Position numbers and translations under genes: made by a program. Below the pieces are notes generated by a model. The model was not told the DNA's origin and searched no databases. It worked only from the letters and a program-made list of their open reading frames with translations. A stretch of 11,111 nt of DNA from JBOHBN01 sp050698355 (GTDB lineage Bacteria; Actinomycetota; Actinomycetes; Streptosporangiales; WHST01): assembly GCA_050698355.1 (NCBI GenBank), contig JBOHBN010000076.1, positions 1 to 11,111 of the forward strand. Reading direction: 5' to 3'. Shown in pieces: positions 6,926 to 11,111 of this stretch. Within the stretch, counting starts at the first letter, position 1, and the number at the start of each line of letters is the position of its first letter.

Positions 6926-7594
6926 GTGAATGTGCAGTCACTACCGGATGATCGTACGGCCCGGGCGAGGATCCGTGACGAGGCGCTGCGGCTGTTCGGC
7001 GAGCGTGGCACCGATGCGGTTACTCTTCGCGACATTGCCATGGCGGCCGGCGTTTCCCCCGCTCTCATCGTGCGCCACTACGGGTCCAAGGACGGCCTGC
7101 GGCAAGCGGTCGACGAATATGTAACGCGGACGTTCGAGGCGATGCTGACCCAGGTCGTCGAACCGTCCGGCGCCGAACCCTTCGACCAGCAAACGGTGCC
7201 CACGCTCGCTGAAATGGTGGGAGCGAACCTTCCGACCGACTCCGCGATCCCCACGTATCTGGGACGTCTGCTGGTGGCTGACGGGCCAATGGGCTCGGTC
7301 CTGTTCGAAAAGCTGCATGAGGTCAGCCGCGACGCGCTCGCCCGGATGACGGCCACAGGCGCGGCCAGCGCGGGCGCGGACCCGGAAGTACGCGCGGCGT
7401 TCCTGCTCGTCAACGACCTCGGGATGCTGATCCTGCGGGACCGGTTACGCGAGGTACTCGGCGTCGACCCGCTGTCGACCGCTGGAATGCGACGGTGGGG
7501 CGCGGAGGTCCTGTCCATCTACCGCGACGGAATAGGACACGATCCGCCGCCGGCAACCGGCCTAAACGCCACTGCACGAGATGAACCGAGGTAA
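6926..7594 (+). CDS. TetR family transcriptional regulator
   Basis: This is a ligand-responsive DNA-binding repressor, cytoplasmic and probably dimeric. The 222-residue product (from GTG 6926) has a standard TetR N-terminal helix-turn-helix: RIRDEALRLFGERGTDAV (15-32) then TLRDIAMAAGVSPALIVRHY (33-52) with GSKDGL following, matching the family pattern of a recognition helix ending in HYGSK. The C-terminal ligand domain (about 65-205) is variable and does not reveal the ligand. Two starts are possible: GTG 6926 and GTG 6932. The latter suits a leaderless transcript from TACTAT at 6919-6924. No ribosome binding site is visible for either. The stop at 7592-7594 is only 12 bases before the next gene, so it is probably co-transcribed with the two Ddn-like genes and controls them together with itself. 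Confidence 0.93.
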   Translation: MNVQSLPDDRTARARIRDEALRLFGERGTDAVTLRDIAMAAGVSPALIVRHYGSKDGLRQAVDEYVTRTFEAMLTQVVEPSGAEPFDQQTVPTLAEMVGANLPTDSAIPTYLGRLLVADGPMGSVLFEKLHEVSRDALARMTATGAASAGADPEVRAAFLLVNDLGMLILRDRLREVLGVDPLSTAGMRRWGAEVLSIYRDGIGHDPPPATGLNATARDEPR

Positions 7595-7605
7595 GAGAGG
7601 TAAGA
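7588..7605 (+). repeat. Tandem 9-bp repeat carrying two ribosome-binding-site cores
   Basis: GAGGTAAGA occurs twice back to back (7588-7596 and 7597-7605). The first copy spans the tetR stop codon. The second supplies GAGG at 7597-7600, six bases before the ATG of the next gene. It looks like a recent slippage duplication and gives a doubled translation-initiation signal. Confidence 0.75.
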
Positions 7606-7606
7606 G

Positions 7607-8167
7607 ATGTCCAACACGGTCAACCCGCACGCGGAATCGACCGCGATCGGCCGCGGCGGGGCCTGGGTGCTCGCGAATCGGGTTTTGATGCGAGCGCCAA
7701 TCTGGCTGTATCGGGCCCGGCTGGGATTCCTGTTCAGCTCGCGGATGCTGATGCTCGAGCACATCGGCCGAAAGTCCGGTGCCAAGCGCTACGCCGTCCT
7801 CGAGGTCATTGACCATCCCACTCTTGAGGTCTACATCATCGCTTCGGGTTTCGGCGTCCGCGCCCAGTGGTTCCGCAACCTAATCACCAACCCACGCGTC
7901 CGCGTGTCCGTCGGTAGCCAGCGAGCACGCCGGGCCACAGCACGCCCACTCTCCACGACCGAGGCGGATGCTGCCCTCTCGGCCTATGTGCAGCGATACC
8001 CACGAGCATGGGCGAAGTTCAAGAACGTCTTGGAGAACACGCTCGGGCAGACGATCACTGAACACGACACCCAACTGCCGATGGTCGAACTACGGCTGGA
8101 CCCGACAGCCTCATCAAGGGCTCACGAGCCCACGCGGGCCCAACCCCCGATACAAGGTGCCTTGTGA
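7607..8167 (+). CDS. Ddn-like F420-dependent nitroreductase/quinone reductase family protein (first copy)
   Basis: This family (Pfam F420H2_quin_red type, relatives of mycobacterial Ddn) uses reduced coenzyme F420 to reduce quinones or nitro compounds, often near the membrane. The 186-residue product shows family segments: LEHIGRKSGAKRYAVLEV (50-67), which leads into the split beta-barrel, and ASGFGVRAQWFRNLITNP (79-96), with the WxxNLxxNP pattern used in F420 binding. A hydrophobic stretch is seen at about 28-49. ATG 7607 follows GAGG at 7597-7600. The last 20 or so residues (Ser/Arg/Pro-rich) go beyond the usual end and overlap the next gene by four bases (GTGA), implying translational coupling. 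The natural substrate is unknown. Confidence 0.88.
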   Translation: MSNTVNPHAESTAIGRGGAWVLANRVLMRAPIWLYRARLGFLFSSRMLMLEHIGRKSGAKRYAVLEVIDHPTLEVYIIASGFGVRAQWFRNLITNPRVRVSVGSQRARRATARPLSTTEADAALSAYVQRYPRAWAKFKNVLENTLGQTITEHDTQLPMVELRLDPTASSRAHEPTRAQPPIQGAL

Positions 8168-8529
8168 GGCGTGGCGGCCGGACGGCAGCGCTGCTGGTGC
8201 GCATGGTCAACACCGGCGTGTCGGCGTTGTTGACCAACCCGTGGATCGGGCCATGGATCGGGAAAGGCATCACCACGATCAGCTACGTCGGGCGGCGGTC
8301 TGGACGCAGCTTCAATACTCCAGTCGCCTACCGCCGCGCGGGTGACCGGGTCACGATCCTGGTGGACGTGCCCGGTACCAAGAACTGGTGGCGCAACTTC
8401 ACCGATGACGGGGGTCCGATCACCGTGCGGTTGGACGGCATCGCCCGCACTGGCCATGCCGTTGCTCACCGGACCGGGCCCGGCTGGGCGACCGTGGAGG
8501 TCACCCTCGATCCATCCGCCACGGGGTGA
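8164..8529 (+). CDS. Ddn-like F420-dependent nitroreductase family protein (second, short copy)
   Basis: This 121-residue protein is of the same broad family as its upstream neighbour but clearly diverged, so it is not a recent duplicate. Visible family segments are TISYVGRRSGRSFNTPVAY (38-56), corresponding to the HIGRKSG segment of the first protein, and KNWWRNFTDDGGPITVRLDG (73-92), corresponding to WFRNLITNPRVRVSVG. It starts at GTG 8164 inside the stop of the first gene. Length matches the short members of the family (about 120-150). Together the two could form a heteromeric enzyme or act on related substrates; this is inference from coupling only. Confidence 0.85.
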   Translation: MRRGGRTAALLVRMVNTGVSALLTNPWIGPWIGKGITTISYVGRRSGRSFNTPVAYRRAGDRVTILVDVPGTKNWWRNFTDDGGPITVRLDGIARTGHAVAHRTGPGWATVEVTLDPSATG

Positions 8530-8647
8530 CCCCCATGTCGAGGCGGAAGACGGCGGCATTAGCGGACGGGCTCCGGGTGGCGTGTACGCAAGGGGATCCT
8601 CAAGCGGCACCGCATGCGATGTCGGCGGGCTTCGCTACCGTTTGGCC

Positions 8648-8977
8648 GTGGCACTCTACCTAGTCAGACTCGGTCACGGACCCGCGCACGACCCGGCCCG
8701 CTCGCGGCGCACCCAGGACGGCTGGAACGAACACGCGGCATTCATGGATATGCTCACCGAACGCGGCACCGTGCTCCTCGGGGGACCGGTCGGAGACGAC
8801 GTGGATAGCGGAGACGCACTGCTGGTCGTGTCTGCCGACGACGAAGACGCGGTTCGGGCGACACTGGCGCCTGACCCATGGCACGACACGGTGCTGACGA
8901 TCAAAAACGTGGAGTGCTGGTCACTCTGGCTCCGCCCGCCTGACCTTACGAAGCTCATCGACCACGACAACCGCTGA
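8648..8977 (+). CDS. YciI-like protein
   Basis: This small cytoplasmic protein has a YCII-related ferredoxin-like fold; members are often dimeric and poorly characterised, sometimes linked to oxidation or dehalogenation pathways. The 109-residue product shows the expected layout: strand VALYLVRLG (1-9), helix with WNEHAAFMDMLTERG (26-40) containing the conserved His29, LLGGPVGD (43-50), a sensor-like strand ALLVVSADDEDAV (57-69), then the conserved DP at 76-77 and a final WSLWL (91-95). GTG 8648 is chosen because it begins the first strand; frame is open much further upstream but that reading overlaps the previous gene. TACCGT at 8636-8641, six bases before the GTG, suggests a leaderless promoter. 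The gap of 118 bp to the previous gene supports a separate start of transcription. Confidence 0.82.
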   Translation: MALYLVRLGHGPAHDPARSRRTQDGWNEHAAFMDMLTERGTVLLGGPVGDDVDSGDALLVVSADDEDAVRATLAPDPWHDTVLTIKNVECWSLWLRPPDLTKLIDHDNR

Positions 8978-9143
8978 GGCCCCATGGCTATCCCGTCGCG
9001 CGGATCGGCTATCGGAATGCTTGTCTGGCGCTAGTCGTACCGCTCGTAAGGTGGAAGGTCAGGGATCGCGGGTGGGGAGGGATAGTCCTACTGATGGCGC
9101 TTCTCGAACGCGGAGATAGCACCACTGTCCGCGGGGGTGGCCG

Positions 9144-9851
9144 GTGACCGACGTCGTGTTGGTGCACGGCAGCACGCAGTCCGCCGCCGGGTTCTGGCGC
9201 CTCGTCGACGCCCTGGCCCGGCGTGGGCATCGGGCGCTGACCGTGGATGTGCCCAGCGCGGCCGTGGCCTCGAGCGCCGCGTACGCGGAGCGGCTGGCCG
9301 CGCAGCTGCCTGCGGATGTGCATCGACCCGTGGTCGCCGCGCATTCCGTCGCGGGGATGCTGCTGCCCGCGTTGGCCGCACGCCTCGACGCCGCGCACCA
9401 GGTGTGGTTAGCCGCCGCCGTGGCCGACTACGCCGGCGGCCGCAGCCTGGCCACCGAGATCTATGCCGACCCGCCCGCGGTGTTCAACCCCGAATGGTTC
9501 GGCGTCGACCCCACCAGTGACCCGGTGCTGGCTACCTACTTCCTGTTCCACGACGCGGACCTGGCGACGCTGCGTCAAGCGCTGGCCACCGTCGCTGTCT
9601 GCGACCTGTCTGCCATCTATGCTGAAACGCCCAGCATCGATCCCGCCGCGCGTGCCTCGACTTACCTGCTGCCCATCGCCGACCGTGTGTTGACCCATGC
9701 TGGCATGTCCGGTATGGCGAGCGAGCGCCTGCACATCGATCCGATCGAGGTGCCCGGTGGGCACAATAACTACGTCGCCTACCCCGACCTGATCGCCGAC
9801 GCCATCCACCAGGCCGCAGAAGCCTCGGTGACCACCACACACCCGAGCTGA
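9144..9851 (+). CDS. Alpha/beta hydrolase
   Basis: This cytoplasmic alpha/beta-hydrolase-fold protein of 235 residues is probably an esterase- or salicylate-esterase-like (short MhpC/YcjR-type) enzyme; the substrate is unknown. Visible are the first strand with oxyanion motif VLVHGSTQSAAGFW (5-18), the nucleophile elbow AAHSVAGML (65-73) with Ser68, a candidate acid Asp180 in LLPIADRVL, and the catalytic His207 in PGGHNNYVAYP. The elbow is AHSVAG rather than GHSxG, a tolerated variant in this subgroup. There is no signal peptide. GTG 9144 is preceded by GGGGGTGG (9133-9140). It lies 166 bp after the YciI-like gene on the same strand; whether it belongs to the same operon is unclear. Confidence 0.88.
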   Translation: MTDVVLVHGSTQSAAGFWRLVDALARRGHRALTVDVPSAAVASSAAYAERLAAQLPADVHRPVVAAHSVAGMLLPALAARLDAAHQVWLAAAVADYAGGRSLATEIYADPPAVFNPEWFGVDPTSDPVLATYFLFHDADLATLRQALATVAVCDLSAIYAETPSIDPAARASTYLLPIADRVLTHAGMSGMASERLHIDPIEVPGGHNNYVAYPDLIADAIHQAAEASVTTTHPS

Positions 9852-9951
9852 CACACCGAAGTCAGCTAGCAACGGGATGCCCTTGTGTAGTTACCAGGAG
9901 GCTGCTCGCCGGGGCATGCATCGCTGTGTCTCTGGGAGGCGCACTGAAGGC

Positions 9952-10132
9952 ATGTTCGAGCGCTTCACCGACCAGGCCCGACACGGGGTTGCCGGCGCTG
10001 AGACCGAGGCCAGGGCGCTGCATCACGGCGACCTTGGCGCCTAAACACCTACTGCTCGGACTTCTCGGCGATCCCGACGACCTGCCTGCACAGCTGCTGG
10101 CTCACTACGGTATCGGCCTTGACGCCACTCGC
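9952..10132 (+). pseudogene. Clp N-terminal-domain protein, broken by a one-base frameshift
   Basis: The frame from ATG 9952 gives MFERFTDQARHGVAGAETEA and continues to HHGDLGA, then a TAA at 10042-10044. One base further on, in the neighbouring frame, the same domain continues as KHLLLGLLGDPDDLPAQLL and AHYGIGLDATR (10043-10132). Joined, they match one Clp_N repeat as in ClpC (MFERFTD.AR...EA..L.H..IGTEHLLLGLL). The family normally has Glu at the site of the break (GAEHLLL), so a single inserted base (about 10042) explains it. Clp_N repeats bind substrates or adaptors for Clp ATPases; stand-alone small Clp_N proteins exist in actinobacteria. The second repeat is not seen after 10132. An upstream in-frame ATG at 9916 with AGGAGG at 9896-9901 is an alternative start. 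It is probably non-functional unless translated by frameshifting. Confidence 0.75.
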
Positions 10133-10325
10133 GTCAGCAGCAAAGGTCTCAGCGGCAGGCCGGGCGGCGTCGAAGGTCCCGGTCGCCATACATGCGCGGG
10201 TGCGCACGATAGGTGTCCTGGCAATGCTCCCGCTGCGAGCGAGCCAGGTCCTCTCCCGACGCGCCTGCCGCCACACCCCCACCATGCCCCCACCCACAGT
10301 CGGCCTCGGCTGTCCGCTGAGCCAT
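10133..10325. other. Stretch with no recognisable gene
   Basis: After the end of Clp_N similarity no family motif is seen on either strand up to the moaA 3' end. Several frames stay open but look like GC-driven chance frames. It may hold decayed remains of the Clp_N gene's 3' part. Confidence 0.5.
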
Positions 10326-10343
10326 CCCCGGGTTCATGCGGGG
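10326..10343 (-). terminator. Small hairpin just downstream of the moaA stop
   Basis: CCCCG (10326-10330) and CGGGG (10339-10343) form a 5-bp stem with an 8-base loop, nine bases past the moaA stop codon on the minus strand. There is no T-tract. It is a weak candidate terminator. Confidence 0.25.
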
Positions 10344-10352
10344 AGTTGAGGG

Positions 10353-10997
10353 TCAGCCGCCGATGTAGGACATCTCCACCTTGGGTAGCTGGCGCGTCTC
10401 GGCGGTACGCAGCTCGGAATACCGGTCGGTGCGAGATTCCCAGATGCCGCGGACGGCCTGCTCGATCTCGGCGTCACTGGCCCCGCCCCGCAGCAGCGCC
10501 CGCACGTCGTGACCGCCGGCGGCGAACAGGCAGGTAACAAGCTCGCCTTGCGCCGACAGGCGAGTGCGGGTGCAGGTGGAGCAGAACGGCTGCGTGACCG
10601 AGGCGATCACCCCGACTTCCCCCGCCCCGTCGAGGTAGCGGTAGCGTTCCGCGACCTCGCCGCGGTAGTGGGGGTCGGTGGGTTCGAGCGGCCAGATTTC
10701 GCCGAGGCGGTCCACGAGCTCGCGGGCCGGAACGACGTCGTCTAGGCGCCACCCGTTGGTGGTGCCTACATCCATGTACTCGATGAAGCGAACGATGTGC
10801 CCGTGCTCCCGCCCGAACGCGGCCAGATCCACGACGTCGTCACCGTCGTTGACACCACGCTTGATCACCGCGTTGATCTTGACTGGAGTCAGCCCCGCGT
10901 CAGCCGCGGCGGTGATCCCGGAAAGCACCCGGTCGATCGGGACGCGCGTGTCGCTGATCGCGGCGAACCGCTCCGGGTTCAGCGAGTCCAGGCTGAC
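10353..10997 (-). pseudogene. moaA: MoaA (GTP 3',8-cyclase), C-terminal two thirds, detached from its N-terminus
   Basis: MoaA is the radical-SAM enzyme that starts molybdenum cofactor synthesis from GTP. The 214 residues from VSLDSLNPERF (10997) to the stop at 10353 are collinear with MoaA: the SLDSL strand, AGLTPVKINAVIKRGVND, RFIEYMDVG, the second 4Fe-4S site FCSTCTRTR...TC (spacing C-X2-C-X13-C), and the required C-terminal Gly-Gly (SYIGG). Full MoaA is about 330-350 residues; the N-terminal third with the radical-SAM CxxxCxxC cluster is missing upstream. The frame stays open to an ATG at 11087, but the added residues there are not MoaA-like; they are the reverse of another moaA segment. 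As it stands the fragment cannot bind SAM. See the adjoining plus-strand fragment. Confidence 0.85.
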
Positions 10998-11111
10998 CGG
11001 GGGCGAGACGCTGCTGCGGCGCCACATCGAAAACCTGGTAGGGATGCTGGCTGAGGTTCCCGGCCTCGAGGACATCGCTCTGACCACGAACGCCTCGCTG
11101 CTGGCATCTAA
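10990..11111 (+). pseudogene. moaA: MoaA internal segment in reversed orientation (runs off the window)
   Basis: On the plus strand the frame from 10990 reads RLTGGETLLRRHIENL, then GLEDIALTTNASLLAS, up to the window end. It matches the MoaA region that should lie directly N-terminal to VSLDSL (E. coli: RLTGGEPSLRR...VTTNGYRL...VSVDSL). It therefore points away from the C-terminal part. Two normally strict residues differ: GGEP is GGET and TTNG is TTNA. The simplest reading is that this is the central piece of the same moaA, flipped in place. A second moaA copy in opposite orientation is the alternative. Confidence 0.8.
10991..10998. repeat. 8-bp junction sequence of the moaA inversion
   Basis: GGCTGACC is read as codons of RLTG on the plus strand and, as GGTCAGCC, of VSLD on the minus strand. 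It is thus shared by both moaA parts at the join and would have been an inverted repeat in the intact gene, a natural crossover point for inversion. The partner copy is expected just beyond the right edge. Confidence 0.6.

Noticed and set aside
6799..6951. 50-codon frame (GTG start) upstream of and overlapping the tetR start, Trp-rich near its end
   Set aside because: No ribosome binding site, no similarity I recognise, and it overlaps the tetR start region; chance is the better explanation, although a leader peptide cannot be excluded.
8342..8977. Extended 211-codon version of the YciI-like gene
   Set aside because: The upstream half overlaps the second Ddn-like gene out of frame; only the part from GTG 8648 matches the YciI family.
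10998..11087. N-terminal extension of the minus-strand moaA frame to ATG 11087
   Set aside because: These residues are not MoaA-like; the other strand of the same bases encodes MoaA sequence, so the extension is a product of the rearrangement.
1..11111. CRISPR array, rRNA, tRNA or intact insertion sequence
   Set aside because: No regularly spaced repeats, no RNA gene signature and no intact transposase were seen on either strand; small RNAs without known motifs cannot be excluded.

Overview
The window is high-GC actinobacterial DNA, most likely from an actinomycete with coenzyme F420 (Pseudonocardiales or similar; the genus cannot be fixed from sequence alone). Support comes from frequent GTG starts, a Streptomyces-like UvrB N-terminus, F420-type (Ddn-like) nitroreductases, and a coaE-uvrB gene order known from other actinobacteria.

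Left part (1-3732, all minus strand) is conserved core: coaE (dephospho-CoA kinase), uvrB (excision repair) and the 5' two thirds of a TerC-family membrane protein gene. TerC is preceded by a promoter, a yybP-ykoY-type (Mn2+) riboswitch, and an 8-bp hairpin that pairs with the TerC ribosome binding site. The uvrB leader has a sequence resembling the RecA-independent (PafBC) DNA-damage promoter.

Middle (3792-6155, plus strand) is a complete molybdopterin-binding large subunit of the xanthine dehydrogenase / form-II CoxL-like family. It is divergent from coaE and has no iron-sulfur or FAD subunit gene beside it. It ends in strong hairpins.

Right part (6156-11111) reads as an accessory region with recombination scars. 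It has a C-terminal stub of a tyrosine recombinase (integrase), then a plus-strand group: TetR regulator, two overlapping Ddn-like F420 nitroreductases, a YciI-like protein and an alpha/beta hydrolase. Next comes a Clp N-terminal-domain gene broken by a one-base frameshift. Last is moaA (GTP 3',8-cyclase, molybdenum cofactor synthesis), which is not intact. Its C-terminal 214 codons run on the minus strand to a normal GG end, but upstream of codon VSLDS the DNA switches to another part of moaA (RLTGGE...TTN) on the opposite strand. The join lies at an 8-bp sequence that could have served as an inverted repeat.

How they fit together: the left block is housekeeping (CoA, DNA repair, Mn/metal homeostasis). 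The tetR-ddn-ddn block looks like one transcription unit for an F420H2-dependent reduction of an unknown quinone- or nitro-like compound. The molybdoenzyme and moaA are linked functionally through Moco, but this moaA copy appears inactivated. The most notable observation is the inversion inside moaA; no wholly new multi-gene system is evident.
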